Part shown: one piece after another, positions 25,569-35,152 of the stretch
How positions within the stretch are numbered: position 1 is the stretch's first letter
How the letters are laid out: every line of letters starts with the position of its first letter
Made by a program: the position numbers and the translations under genes
Assembly: GCA_000720805.1 (NCBI GenBank)
Contig: JODI01000012.1
Span: 1 to 64,000, forward strand
Length of the DNA stretch: 64,000 nt
Direction of reading: 5' to 3'
Origin: Streptomyces violaceoruber
GTDB lineage: Bacteria; Actinomycetota; Actinomycetes; Streptomycetales; Streptomycetaceae
The notes under the pieces: generated by a model
Database searches by the model: none
What the model was told of the DNA's origin: nothing
Seen by the model: only the letters and a program-made list of their open reading frames with translations

Positions 25569-26918
25569 ATGGGACGACCTGACCTGAATCGCAGGCAACT
25601 CCTGGGCGGGCTCGGAGGGTTGCTCGTCGCGGGCAGCTTCGGCTTCGCCGCACTCGGCACCGGCGCCGACGCGCTCGCCGCCGGCGCACAGACCCGCGTG
25701 CGGTACTGGAACCTCTTCAGCGGCGGCGACGGCTACAACATGATCGCGATGCTGGACTCCTTCCGTGCGGAGAATCCGGGCATCGACGTGAAGGACTCCA
25801 CCCTCCAGTGGGGCAGCCCCTTCTACACCAAGCTGGCCATGGCGGCGGCGGGCAACCGCGCACCTGACCTCGGCGTCATGCACCTGGGCCGGGTCACCGG
25901 CTTCGCGCCCGGCCGCCTCCTGGACCCGTGGGACGTCGAACTGCTCGCCAAGTACGGCGTGCGGGAAGCGGACTTCAACCCGGTGCTGTGGAAACGCGCC
26001 GTCATCGACGGCAAGCTCTACGCCCTCCCGCTCGACATCCACGTCCAGCTCTGCTTCTACCGCAAGGACGTGCTGAAGAAGGCGGGACTGCTCGGCGACG
26101 ACGGCCGGATCGTCCCGGTCACGTCGACCGACGAGTGGTTCGACCTGCTCAAGGAGGCCAAGAAGGCCACGAAGAAGGGGCTGCAGACCCTCGGGCTGCA
26201 CGCCAACGACCAGAATTTCATGTGGTGGTTCTTCGTCGCCTTCTACACCCAGCTCGGCGGCACCTTCTTCAACGCCGCCGACACCGAGGTCACCTTCGAC
26301 ACCGACAAGGCCGTCCAGGTCCTCCAGTTCCTGCGCCGCCACGTCACCGACGGGTACTCCACCGCGGGCGCGGCCGACGGCGAGCAGTTCATCAACGGGG
26401 CGCCCTTCACCTGGGAGGGCAACTGGTCGGTGCCCGTCTTCTCCGGCGCGAAGCTCGACTACGGCGCGACCCCGCTGCCGCCCGTCTTCGGCAGACAGGC
26501 CACGCACGCCGAGTCGCACTCCTTCGTCCTGCCGCACCAGTCGGACCGGGGCGGCGCCACCAACGAGGGCGCCCACCGGCTCGCCGCCTACGTCGTCAAG
26601 CACGCCCGGCAGTGGGCGGCCGGCGGACACATCCCCGCCTACACGCCGACCCTGTCCACGGCCGCGTACAAGAAGCTGAGCCCGCAGAACGAGTACGTCT
26701 CCGCCATGGACCACCAGGCCACCGAGCCCAAGGTGTGGTTCGCGGGCTCCACCGGCATCCTCGCCCAGCGCGTCGGCCCGATCGTCGTCTCCGCGTCGAT
26801 GGGCTCCGCCAAGCCGGAGACCGCCGCCCGCCGGATGAAGAGCACGCTCGCCCAACTGCTCGCCATGAAGAACCCGATGGACGGCAGGACCGCCGCGCAG
26901 GGAGGTGCGCTCGCATGA
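25569..26918 (+). CDS. sugar ABC transporter solute-binding protein (Tat-exported)
   Basis: The 449-residue extracellular solute-binding protein belongs to family 1 (CUT1). Its N-terminus carries a twin-arginine signal (LNRRQLLGGLGG, hydrophobic core, then ADALAAGAQ). The mature part begins VRYWNLFSGGDGYNM and has the usual FRAENPGIDV and FTWEGNWSV segments. I chose ATG 25569 over the in-frame ATG at 25536 because GGGCAGGG precedes it and it gives a normal-length Tat leader. There is no lipobox cysteine. It is the first gene of a transporter operon ending in an arabinofuranosidase, so arabino-oligosaccharides are the likely ligand. Confidence 0.9.
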   Translation: MGRPDLNRRQLLGGLGGLLVAGSFGFAALGTGADALAAGAQTRVRYWNLFSGGDGYNMIAMLDSFRAENPGIDVKDSTLQWGSPFYTKLAMAAAGNRAPDLGVMHLGRVTGFAPGRLLDPWDVELLAKYGVREADFNPVLWKRAVIDGKLYALPLDIHVQLCFYRKDVLKKAGLLGDDGRIVPVTSTDEWFDLLKEAKKATKKGLQTLGLHANDQNFMWWFFVAFYTQLGGTFFNAADTEVTFDTDKAVQVLQFLRRHVTDGYSTAGAADGEQFINGAPFTWEGNWSVPVFSGAKLDYGATPLPPVFGRQATHAESHSFVLPHQSDRGGATNEGAHRLAAYVVKHARQWAAGGHIPAYTPTLSTAAYKKLSPQNEYVSAMDHQATEPKVWFAGSTGILAQRVGPIVVSASMGSAKPETAARRMKSTLAQLLAMKNPMDGRTAAQGGALA

Positions 26919-27853
26919 CGACCAGTGCGCAGACCGTACTCGCCCCGGCCCGGGCGAGGACCGCCGCGGCCGGCGCCACCGTCCGCCGCAAGCAGGGCTT
27001 CCAGCACGGCGGCTGGTTCGTCGCCCCGTTCCTGGCGCTGTTCGCGCTGTTCGTGATCTGGCCGCTGCTGCGCGGCCTCTACCTCAGCTTCACGGACGCC
27101 AACATCTCCGGCGACGCAGCCCACTTCATCGGCCTCGACAACTACCGCGAGGCCCTGAACGACCCGCTGATGTGGGACTCACTCGGCCACAGCGCGTACT
27201 TCACGCTCCTGGTCGTGCCCTGCATCACCGTCCTCGCCTTCCTCCTCGCGATGCTGGCCCACCACATCGAGCACGGCAAGTGGCTGTGGCGGCTGTGCTT
27301 CTTCGCCCCGTTCCTGCTGCCCTCCACGGTCACCGGCAACCTCTGGCAGTGGCTGTTCAACCCCGGCACGGGCATGGTCAACCACGTCTTCGGCATCGAG
27401 ACGCCCTGGCTGACCGACAAGTCGTACGCCATGCTCGCCGTCGTCATCACCACCCTGTGGTGGACCGTCGGCTTCAGCTTCCTGCTCTACCTCGCCGCCC
27501 TCCAGGGCATCCCCGCCCACCTGTACGAGGCCGCCAAGCTGGACGGCGCGAACGCCTGGCACCGCATGGTCCACATCACCCTGCCGATGCTGCGCAACAT
27601 CACCGGCCTCGTCATCGCCCTCCAGATCCTCGCCTCCCTCCAGGTCTTCGACCAGGCCGTCGTGATGATGGACTTCGGCCCGGGACCGGAGGACTCGACC
27701 CGCACCTTCGTGCAGTACACCCTCGAACAGGGCTTCACCAGCTACCGCGTGGGCTACGCCTCCGCGATCTCCATCATCTTCTTCGTGATCATCGCGGCCG
27801 TCGCCCTCGCCCGGATGTGGCTGCTGCGCAACCGTGAGGAGGGCGGCCGATGA
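26915..27853 (+). CDS. sugar ABC transporter permease (MalF/AraP type)
   Basis: The 312-residue inner-membrane permease has six predicted helices. The EAA-loop motif EAAKLDGANAWHRMVHITLPML contacts the ATPase. It follows the solute-binding protein with an ATGA overlap and overlaps the second permease in the same way. No ATP-binding subunit is encoded here. In Streptomyces CUT1 systems a shared MsiK-type ATPase usually serves; that is known for the family and inferred here. Confidence 0.92.
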   Translation: MTTSAQTVLAPARARTAAAGATVRRKQGFQHGGWFVAPFLALFALFVIWPLLRGLYLSFTDANISGDAAHFIGLDNYREALNDPLMWDSLGHSAYFTLLVVPCITVLAFLLAMLAHHIEHGKWLWRLCFFAPFLLPSTVTGNLWQWLFNPGTGMVNHVFGIETPWLTDKSYAMLAVVITTLWWTVGFSFLLYLAALQGIPAHLYEAAKLDGANAWHRMVHITLPMLRNITGLVIALQILASLQVFDQAVVMMDFGPGPEDSTRTFVQYTLEQGFTSYRVGYASAISIIFFVIIAAVALARMWLLRNREEGGR

Positions 27854-28710
27854 CCACCGCCGCACCGGTACGCGTCAAGCCCCGCAAGGCCTGGACGCCC
27901 AGCCAGATCATCCTCACCCTCCTCGGCGCCGCCGTCTCCGCGGTGTTCCTCGCGCCGCTGGCCTGGGCCCTGTTCACCTCCCTCAAGTCGGAGACCGAAG
28001 CCGTCGAGGTGCCGCCGCACTGGCTGCCGAAGGTGTGGACGGGCCAGGCCTGGAAGGCGATCTTCGAGAACGGCAACATCACCAACTGGTTCGTGAACTC
28101 GCTGGTGGTCTCGGTCTGCGTGACGACCGTCGTGCTGTTCGTGAGCGCGCTCGCCGGATACGGCTTCGCCCGCACCGAGTTCCGCGGCAAGGGCGCCCTG
28201 ATGGGCCTGGTCATGACCGGCCTGATGGTCTCGCCCGCCGTGCTCGGCGTGCCCCTGTTCACGACCGTCCAGCAGATGGGCATGGTCGACACGTACTGGG
28301 GCATGATCCTGCCGCAGTGCGCGCCCGCCGCGATGGTCTACATCCTGTACAAGTTCTTCCAGGGCATCCCGCGCGAGCTGGAGGAGGCCGCGTTCATCGA
28401 CGGGGCGGGCCGCTGGCGGGTCTTCTTCACCATCGTCCTCCCGCTGTCCCGTCCCTCCCTCGCGGCGGTCGGCATCTTCACCTTCATCGCCTCGTGGAAC
28501 AACTTCCTGTGGCCGTACATGGTGACCAACAACCCCGACCTGATGACCATGCCGAACGGCATCGCGACCGTGATGAACTCGTACGGCATCCAGTGGGCCC
28601 AGCTCATGGCCGGCGGCCTGATGGCGGGCCTGCCGCTGATCATCGTCTTCGTCTTCTTCCAGCGCCAGATCGTGGCGGGTGTCGCGCACACCGGCCTCGC
28701 GGGCCAGTAA
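27850..28710 (+). CDS. sugar ABC transporter permease (MalG/AraQ type)
   Basis: The 286-residue carbohydrate ABC permease has six helices and the EAA motif EEAAFIDGAGRWRVFFTIVLPL. The C-terminus (IVFVFFQRQIVAGVAHTGLAG) is typical of MalG-like subunits. Translation is coupled to the preceding permease by ATGA. The GH51 gene follows 19 bases after its stop. Confidence 0.92.
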   Translation: MTTAAPVRVKPRKAWTPSQIILTLLGAAVSAVFLAPLAWALFTSLKSETEAVEVPPHWLPKVWTGQAWKAIFENGNITNWFVNSLVVSVCVTTVVLFVSALAGYGFARTEFRGKGALMGLVMTGLMVSPAVLGVPLFTTVQQMGMVDTYWGMILPQCAPAAMVYILYKFFQGIPRELEEAAFIDGAGRWRVFFTIVLPLSRPSLAAVGIFTFIASWNNFLWPYMVTNNPDLMTMPNGIATVMNSYGIQWAQLMAGGLMAGLPLIIVFVFFQRQIVAGVAHTGLAGQ

Positions 28711-28729
28711 CGACTCCCGAAAGGACCCC

Positions 28730-30244
28730 ATGCACACCGCCCGCTTCACCCTCGACCCCGCCTTCACCGTCGGCGAGGTCGACCCGCGAATATTCGGCTC
28801 GTTCGTGGAACACCTCGGCCGCTGCGTCTACACCGGCATCTTCGAGCCGGGGCACCCGGCGGCGGACGAGGCCGGCCTTCGCACGGACGTCCTGGAACTG
28901 GTCCGCGAACTCGGCGTCACCGCGGTCCGCTACCCCGGCGGCAACTTCGTCTCGGGCTACAAGTGGGAGGACTCCGTCGGCCCCGCCGAATCCCGCCCCC
29001 GCCGACTGGACCTCGCCTGGCACTCCACCGAGACCAACCGCTTCGGGCTCTCCGAGTACATCGACTTCCTCCGCAAGGTCGGCCCGCAGGCCGAGCCCAT
29101 GATGGCCGTCAACCTGGGCACCCGCGGTGTCGCCGAGGCCCTCGAACTCCAGGAGTACGCCAACCACGCCGAGGGCACCGCACTGTCCGACCTCCGGGCC
29201 GCCCACGGCGACAAGGACCCCTTCGGCATCCGGCTGTGGTGCCTCGGCAACGAGATGGACGGCCCCTGGCAGACCGGCCACAAGACGGCGGAGGAGTACG
29301 GCCGCGTCGCCGCCGAGACCGCCCGCGCCATGCGCCAGATCGACCCGAAGGTCGAACTCGTCGCCTGCGGCTCCTCCAGCCAGTCCATGCCGACCTTCGC
29401 CGAGTGGGAGGCGACGGTCCTCAAGGAGACGTACGACCTCGTCGACTACATCTCCCTGCACGCCTACTACTGGCCCGAGAACGGCGACATCGACTCCTTC
29501 CTCGCCTCCGCCGTCGACATGGAGTCCTTCATCGAGAACGTGGTCGCGACCGCCGACCACGTGGGCGCGCGGCTGAAGTCGAAGAAGAAGATCAACCTCT
29601 CCTTCGACGAGTGGAACGTCTGGTACCTGCCCGAGTGGGAGGAGCACGCGAAGACGTTCGAGCAGGACGACTGGCCCGAGGCCCCCCGCCTCCTGGAGGA
29701 CAACTACAGCGTCACCGACGCCGTCGTCTTCGGCTCGCTGCTCATCGCCCTGCTGAGGCACGCCGACCGGGTCACCGTCGCCTGCCTCGCCCAGCTGGTC
29801 AACGTCATCGCCCCGATCATGACGGAGCCGGGCGGCCCCGCCTGGCGCCAGACCACCTTCTTCCCCTTCGCCCAGGCCGCCCAGCACGGCCGAGGCCAGG
29901 TCCTCGACGTCCGTGTGGACTCACCGACGTACGAGACGAGGAAGTACGGCGAGGCCGACCTCCTGCACGCCACCGCCGTGCGCGCCGACGACGGCACGGT
30001 CACCGTCTTCGCCGTCAACCGCAGCCGCACCGACGCCCTCCCGCTGGAGGTCGCCCTGAACGGCCTCGACCTGACCTCGGTCGTCGAGCACAGCGCCCTC
30101 GCGGACGCCGACCCGGACGCCCGCAACACCCTCGACGACCCGGAGCGGGTCGCCCCGCACCCGGTCGAGGGCACCGCCCTGACGGACGGCGCCCTGACCG
30201 CCGTACTGGAGCCGCTGTCCTGGAACGTGATCCGGCTGGCGTGA
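28730..30244 (+). CDS. intracellular alpha-L-arabinofuranosidase, GH51
   Basis: A 504-residue GH51 enzyme without a signal peptide. The acid/base glutamate E175 lies in CLGNEMDGPW and the nucleophile E294 in SFDEWNVWY; from memory, these are the same positions reported for a well-studied Geobacillus GH51 enzyme. A C-terminal beta-sandwich domain follows. It releases arabinofuranose from imported oligosaccharides. GAAAGGA precedes ATG 28730. It is the last gene of the operon starting at 25569, which makes arabino-oligosaccharide the probable transported substrate. Confidence 0.95.
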   Translation: MHTARFTLDPAFTVGEVDPRIFGSFVEHLGRCVYTGIFEPGHPAADEAGLRTDVLELVRELGVTAVRYPGGNFVSGYKWEDSVGPAESRPRRLDLAWHSTETNRFGLSEYIDFLRKVGPQAEPMMAVNLGTRGVAEALELQEYANHAEGTALSDLRAAHGDKDPFGIRLWCLGNEMDGPWQTGHKTAEEYGRVAAETARAMRQIDPKVELVACGSSSQSMPTFAEWEATVLKETYDLVDYISLHAYYWPENGDIDSFLASAVDMESFIENVVATADHVGARLKSKKKINLSFDEWNVWYLPEWEEHAKTFEQDDWPEAPRLLEDNYSVTDAVVFGSLLIALLRHADRVTVACLAQLVNVIAPIMTEPGGPAWRQTTFFPFAQAAQHGRGQVLDVRVDSPTYETRKYGEADLLHATAVRADDGTVTVFAVNRSRTDALPLEVALNGLDLTSVVEHSALADADPDARNTLDDPERVAPHPVEGTALTDGALTAVLEPLSWNVIRLA

Positions 30245-30269
30245 GCGTGTCGTCTCCCGCGCGGGCGCG

Positions 30270-31400
30270 TCAGCGTTCGATACGCACCTGCGCGGGCGGA
30301 TACGGCGAGGAGGACGTCGTCCCGGCCGCCCAGTAGCCGCCGTCCGAACCGGGCACCGCGGCAAGGGAGTTCATCACGACGGGCGTGGTGGACACCGGCC
30401 CCCGCTCGCTCACCCAGGCCGCGCCGTCCCACCGCAGGTAGTGGGCGCGGGTCTGGTCCCAGAAGTCCCACCCGGCGATACGGTCGGGCCGCCCCTGCGC
30501 GTCGGCGACGATGCCGTTGAGCATGCCGACGGTGAACGGCGGGGTGGCGCTGTTCCAGGTGCTGCCGTCCCCGTGCAGCAGGAGGACGCCCGGGGGTTTG
30601 CCGGGCGGCCCGCCGACGCCGTAGTCGAAGCCGACGAGCCACAGGTCGTCGTCGGCCACCGGCAGCAGCCCGGTGAAGTAGGCGCGGATGCCCTGGTAGC
30701 CGGGCAGCTCGGTCCACGCGGAGCCGTCCCAGCGGGCGACGATCCCGACGCCGTACACCCACACGTCACCGCCGGGCGACAGCTGGACCCCCGACGGGGT
30801 GACGGTGGTCGCGCTCGGGGGCGCCGGCAGCCATCGCCAGCCGCCCTGACCGTCCCGGTGCAGCAGCACCGAGCCGCCCGCGCCACGTCCGGAGAACCAG
30901 GCGTCCCCGGCGGAGTCCACCGTGACCCCGGTGAGGGATGTCCCGGCCTGCCCTTGGCCGGGGAAGGACCTCTCGCGCCAGGTCTGCCCGTCCCACGCGA
31001 GGAGACGGGTGGCGCCGGCGGTGTCCGTGCCGATCGCCCAGGCGGAGGCGGCGCCGGTACCGGCGACCGAGTGCAGGTAGCCGCGGAACCCCAGGTGGCC
31101 GAGGCCGGTCCGGGTCCACGACCCGCCGTCCCACGCGAGGGCCAGCGGGGTCCCGAGGGCGGAGCCGCTGCGGCCCTCCTCGCCCACGGCCCACGCGAGA
31201 CCGGCGTCCGCGGCGGCCACGTCCCTCACCTGGGCGGCCGGTGTGCCCTCCGGCGTCGGGACGGCCTGCCACTCGTGTGGTTCCCCGGCGAGCGCGGGTC
31301 GGCCCGCACCGGCCGCCCCGGCCGTACCGCCACTCGCCGAGACGAGCCCCAACCCCGCCCCGACTCCGACCAGTCCGCCGATGAAACGCCGTCTTCGCAC
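30270..31400 (-). CDS. secreted propeller-like protein of unknown function
   Basis: The 376-residue protein has a Tat-type N-terminus (RRRRFIGG, hydrophobic stretch, cleavage near TAGAAGAGR). The mature part repeats a pattern of W-D-G-x-x-W stretches (LAWDGGSWTRT, LAWDGQTWRER, ARWDGSAWTEL, LRWDGAAWVSE) spaced about 60 residues apart, as in beta-propellers. No catalytic residues are recognised. It lies between GH51 and GH35, so a role with plant or microbial arabinogalactan is possible but unproven. The start is GTG 31400 after GAGGGGAACC. Confidence 0.65.
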   Translation of the reverse strand: MRRRRFIGGLVGVGAGLGLVSASGGTAGAAGAGRPALAGEPHEWQAVPTPEGTPAAQVRDVAAADAGLAWAVGEEGRSGSALGTPLALAWDGGSWTRTGLGHLGFRGYLHSVAGTGAASAWAIGTDTAGATRLLAWDGQTWRERSFPGQGQAGTSLTGVTVDSAGDAWFSGRGAGGSVLLHRDGQGGWRWLPAPPSATTVTPSGVQLSPGGDVWVYGVGIVARWDGSAWTELPGYQGIRAYFTGLLPVADDDLWLVGFDYGVGGPPGKPPGVLLLHGDGSTWNSATPPFTVGMLNGIVADAQGRPDRIAGWDFWDQTRAHYLRWDGAAWVSERGPVSTTPVVMNSLAAVPGSDGGYWAAGTTSSSPYPPAQVRIER

Positions 31401-31490
31401 GAGGTTCCCCTCCCTCTTCGCGGTTTCCGGCCCAACACCGTGGACCAGTCCGCCCCAGAAGGCAATGCACCGGGAGACGAACTTCGGCCG

Positions 31491-34400
31491 TTACCGCCCG
31501 GGCGAGTCGACCGGCTCCACCCGCACCCCGCCCGCCGCCGCGCCCAGCAGACTCAGCCGCACCTCACCCGGCCCCGCCGGTGTGGTCCCGTCGGACAACA
31601 CCGCCAGCGCCAGTGTGTTCGCGCCACGTGTGCGCAGGATCCCGTTCGGCAGGACGAAGGTGTGCTGCGGGCCCACGTCGTTGATGTACTGGCCCATGTT
31701 CCAGCCGTTGAGGAAGATCTGGACGCGGTAGGCGCGGGCCGGGTCGTCGTGGAGGGTGAGACCGATCGAGGCGTCGGTCCCGGGATCCACGGCGAGCCTG
31801 AACTCCCTCCGGTACCAGGTCACTCCCTGCCGTCGGTCCGCCCGCGGCAGCTCGGCCGGCTCCCAGTCGCCGTCCTCGAACCCCGGCAGGTGCCAGCCCT
31901 CCCGCTCGCCGTGCAGCCCGCCGTTGTTCTGCGGCCCGCGCACCCGGTCGGGCGCGGCCTCGCCCTGCAACCGCCACCTCACCTTCGGGGCGGCCCCCTT
32001 GAAGGTGACCGCGGTCAGTCCGCGCGCGACCTTGTGCGTGTCGAGCGCCTCGCCGTCCTGGTCGTGCTGCATCCGCCGGACGAGGACGGACAGGACGTGC
32101 GCGAAACCGTCCTCGGCCGATTCCTTGCTCAGCTCCTCGCTCAACTTCTCGCGCAGCTTCCCGGGCACCTTGAAGGTGGCCGTGGCAGCCCAACTCCCCT
32201 TGCGCACCGTGCTCTTGTCCGGCACCGGCATCCGGTGCGTGCCCAGCGGCTCACCGTCCAGCCAGGCCATCAGCAGGCCCTGGGTGCCCGTGCTGTACGC
32301 GAGGGAGACGGACTCCAGGTCCTCGGGGTCGGCGGTGAAGCGACCCCGGTACCAGACGTCTCCGTAGTGGAAGCCGTAGTCGTCCGCGAAGAGCACGGGC
32401 TGCCCCTCGGGCACGGGCGTGACGCTGTACGACGCCGTCCGGTCGGCGGCCTTCCACGCCGAGTCGTCGAAGTCCGGCGCCGCCTCCGGGTTCTCCGTCC
32501 GCCGCCGCCAGCCGCCGGCGAGGGACGGCAGCGAGACCGGGCGCACTCCGGGCAGGAACCGCTCCGCCAGCAGGCTTCCGGTGCCGCTGAGCCGCGTCCG
32601 CACCGGGCCCTTGTTCCAGGTGACCTGGGCGATACCGCGCGGTCCCCACACCTCCAGGCCGGTCTCCCCGATCGTGTCCCCGGTCAGCTGGACGGTGTCG
32701 CCGCTCAGCGTCACGTCCCGCACCAGCGCGGGCCCGTACACCAGCACCGAGCCCGACGGGGTCTCGTACGGCCACAGCCTCAGCGAGGTGGCGTCGTCGG
32801 TGAAGAACAGCAGCAGGGTCCGGTCGTGCCCGCCGCCCTCGACCCGCACCCGGGTCAGTCCGCCGACGCCGAGCGGAGCGGTCACCCGCAGCAGACCGCG
32901 GTCGTAGACCCACGCGCCCTCGGCGTCCAGCCGGGTCGTCTCCGGTTCCTCGGGGCAGTCCAGCACGACCTGCGCGATCTCCCCGTACGGTCCGGCGAAC
33001 ACGGCGATGTCCTGCCGGCCGGCGGTGAGGCAGAACATGGGCTGGACCGTGGAGAACCTCAGCTTGCGCTGCCCCAGGGCCATCCCGGTCGCCAGCAGTC
33101 GGGCGTCCCGGGCCGGGACGGAGACCGGCACGTCGAAGTCGGTGTCCGGCAGGGTCGTGGTGACGCGTTCGTCACTGTCGTTGCGCAGGACGTACACATG
33201 GGCGCCGGTGTCCGGGTTGGTCAGGTGGTACGCCTTGAGCCGGTCGTCCGCGGGCTCGACCGCCGCCGCCGGGTCCAGCTTGGCGAGGTCGGGCTGGCGC
33301 GCGAGCAGTTGTCCGATCTGGTGCATCGGGGCGAGCTTGGGGGTGGCGTTGCGCCCCTCGTCGAAGGCCGCCCCGTAGTCGTACGACGTGTAGACGACCG
33401 GCGCGGGCAGCCAGCCCCAGGAGGTGCCGCCGAAGGTCATGTAGACGTTGTGCAGGGTGATGCCGTTGGCGAGGTTGGTCAGGTAGAAGCGCCGCTCGTA
33501 GGCCGCGTCCCGGGTGCGCCGGGCCTCCGCGTACCCCTTCCCCTGGAACTCGGCCCCGCCCCACGGGTCGAACCAGCCACCACCGAACTCGGGGACGAAC
33601 CCGGGCGTTCTGGGACTCGCCGTAGCTCCACCCCTCGCCCCGCCGACCCCGAAGTGCCCCCAGTCGGGCGGCACCTGCGCGGGCTCGGGATACCCGTCGA
33701 AGCCGTACAGCCAGCGTCCCTTCTCCCCGCCGGTGTCGAACGACCCGGGGGTCCAGTGCCCGTTCCTGCCGTTGTCGTTGTGGAACAGCGGTACCTCGAT
33801 GCCGTCGGCCCGCACCTTCCGGTACAGATGGGACATGTAGTCGCGGCCGGCGGGCTCGGTGACGTACGCGTCGTACTCGTTCTCGATCTGGTAGAGCAGG
33901 ATCGTGCCCGTGCCGCTGGTGAACTGATACCGGGCGGCGATCTGGTTCACCCGGGACAGCCACTCGTCGGCGTGCCTCAGATAGGCCGGGTCAAAGGTGC
34001 GGGCGCGGCCCTCGGTGGCCGTGAGCCAGCCGGGGAAGCCGCCGCCGTCGATCTCCGCGTTGATGTACGGGCCCGGGCGCAGGATCACGTACAGGCCGGT
34101 CTCGGCGGCCGTCCGCAGGAACAGTTCCAGGTCGCGGACGCCCGTGAAGTCGTACCGGCCGGGCGCGGGGGAGTGGTAGTTCCAGGACACGTAGACGCTG
34201 ACCGCGTTGTACCCGTGTGCCCGCATCTTCTCCAGCACGTCCCGCCACAGCGACGGACTCGGCAGCCGGAAGGGATGCATCTCACCCGACCACAGCACCA
34301 GCCGCCGGCCGTCGACCAGCAGCGAGTACCGGTCGAAGCCGACCGTGTGCCCGCGCCCGTCGGCACTGGGCGGCCCCGGCGCGGGACCGGTGGGCACACT

Positions 34401-34571
34401 GCGGGACGCGGAGGCGTTCGTCGTCGTGCCGATACTGCCGCCCAGCGTGAAGCCGAGCGCCGTGGTACCGGCGAGAATGCTGAAAGTCCTTCTGCTGGGC
34501 CCCAAGGGAGCGCCTCCTGTTGTGCCTGTTCCGTCCGCGACCGTGGGTGCTTGGGTGGGTTGTGGGGTCAT
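31491..34571 (-). CDS. Tat-exported beta-galactosidase, GH35
   Basis: The 1026-residue GH35 enzyme has a twin-arginine leader (PSRRTFSILAGTTALGF), a TIM barrel starting near VDGRRLVLWSGEMHPFRLP, and beta-sandwich and jelly-roll domains to the C-terminus. The acid/base E232 lies in LLYQIENEYD and the nucleophile E328 in FVPEFGGGWFDPWGG. It would remove terminal beta-galactose outside the cell, for example from arabinogalactan or galactan side chains. ATG 34571 has only a weak ribosome site. It is divergent from an Rrf2 regulator 31 bases away. Confidence 0.93.
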   Translation of the reverse strand: MTPQPTQAPTVADGTGTTGGAPLGPSRRTFSILAGTTALGFTLGGSIGTTTNASASRSVPTGPAPGPPSADGRGHTVGFDRYSLLVDGRRLVLWSGEMHPFRLPSPSLWRDVLEKMRAHGYNAVSVYVSWNYHSPAPGRYDFTGVRDLELFLRTAAETGLYVILRPGPYINAEIDGGGFPGWLTATEGRARTFDPAYLRHADEWLSRVNQIAARYQFTSGTGTILLYQIENEYDAYVTEPAGRDYMSHLYRKVRADGIEVPLFHNDNGRNGHWTPGSFDTGGEKGRWLYGFDGYPEPAQVPPDWGHFGVGGARGGATASPRTPGFVPEFGGGWFDPWGGAEFQGKGYAEARRTRDAAYERRFYLTNLANGITLHNVYMTFGGTSWGWLPAPVVYTSYDYGAAFDEGRNATPKLAPMHQIGQLLARQPDLAKLDPAAAVEPADDRLKAYHLTNPDTGAHVYVLRNDSDERVTTTLPDTDFDVPVSVPARDARLLATGMALGQRKLRFSTVQPMFCLTAGRQDIAVFAGPYGEIAQVVLDCPEEPETTRLDAEGAWVYDRGLLRVTAPLGVGGLTRVRVEGGGHDRTLLLFFTDDATSLRLWPYETPSGSVLVYGPALVRDVTLSGDTVQLTGDTIGETGLEVWGPRGIAQVTWNKGPVRTRLSGTGSLLAERFLPGVRPVSLPSLAGGWRRRTENPEAAPDFDDSAWKAADRTASYSVTPVPEGQPVLFADDYGFHYGDVWYRGRFTADPEDLESVSLAYSTGTQGLLMAWLDGEPLGTHRMPVPDKSTVRKGSWAATATFKVPGKLREKLSEELSKESAEDGFAHVLSVLVRRMQHDQDGEALDTHKVARGLTAVTFKGAAPKVRWRLQGEAAPDRVRGPQNNGGLHGEREGWHLPGFEDGDWEPAELPRADRRQGVTWYRREFRLAVDPGTDASIGLTLHDDPARAYRVQIFLNGWNMGQYINDVGPQHTFVLPNGILRTRGANTLALAVLSDGTTPAGPGEVRLSLLGAAAGGVRVEPVDSPGR

Positions 34572-34591
34572 TCTCTACGGTCCGACGCCGC

Positions 34592-34599
34592 ACAATTGT
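34592..34599. promoter_or_regulatory. ACAATTGT palindrome in the GH35/Rrf2 divergent gap
   Basis: An 8-bp perfect palindrome lies inside the 31-bp gap between the divergent GH35 and Rrf2 starts. It could be part of a regulatory site for either gene. The gap is too short for two separate full promoters, so the Rrf2 transcript may start at or near its ATG. Confidence 0.3.
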
Positions 34600-34602
34600 C
34601 GT

Positions 34603-35061
34603 ATGAGGATCTCTGCACGGGCGGACTACGCGGTACGGGCGGTGCTGGAGCTCGCCCTGCGGCAGCATGACGGACCGGTGAAGGCCGAGGCCGTGGCCGC
34701 CGTCCAGGACATCCCGCACAAGTTCCTGGAAGGCATTCTCGGTGATCTGCGGCGTGCCGGCGTCGTCGACAGCCGGCGCGGCGGCGGAGGCGGCTACCGG
34801 CTGGCACGCCCCGCGACGGAGATCACAGTCGCGGACGTCATCCGGGCCGTCGACGGCCCCATCGTGTCGGTACGCGGCGAACGGCCGACGGGGCTCGAGT
34901 ACACCGGCTCCGCCCAGCCCCTGCTCCCCCTGTGGATCGCCCTGCGCGCCAACGTCCGCCGCATCCTGGAGGGCGTCACGATCGCCGACATCGCGACGGG
35001 CACACTGCCGGAGCCGGTACGGCAGCTGGCGGCGGAGCCGGGGGCTTGGGAGAATCCCTGA
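34603..35061 (+). CDS. Rrf2-family transcriptional regulator lacking cysteines
   Basis: This 152-residue winged-helix regulator has the Rrf2 opening MRISARADYAVRAVLELA, recognition helix region IPHKFLEGILGDLRRAGVV, and wing SRRGGGGGYRLARPATEITVADVIRAVDG. It has no cysteine at all, so it cannot hold the three-Cys iron-sulfur cluster of IscR, NsrR or RsrR. It resembles CymR-like members that sense by protein contact or other means. It is divergent from GH35, but many Streptomyces Rrf2 genes are autonomous, so control of GH35 is only possible. Confidence 0.9.
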   Translation: MRISARADYAVRAVLELALRQHDGPVKAEAVAAVQDIPHKFLEGILGDLRRAGVVDSRRGGGGGYRLARPATEITVADVIRAVDGPIVSVRGERPTGLEYTGSAQPLLPLWIALRANVRRILEGVTIADIATGTLPEPVRQLAAEPGAWENP

Positions 35062-35152
35062 GCTCGCTGTGCCCTCGCTGCCCGGCTCGCCCCTCTGGTG
35101 ACGCCGCAGGCAATGGGCCACTCTCCGCTCCAGGTCTGCCACGTCCGCCAGG

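Noticed and set aside
30441..34670. Plus-strand frame of 1409 codons
   Set aside because: It spans two real minus-strand genes and an intergenic gap, is rich in Arg/Gly/Val, and shows no domain.
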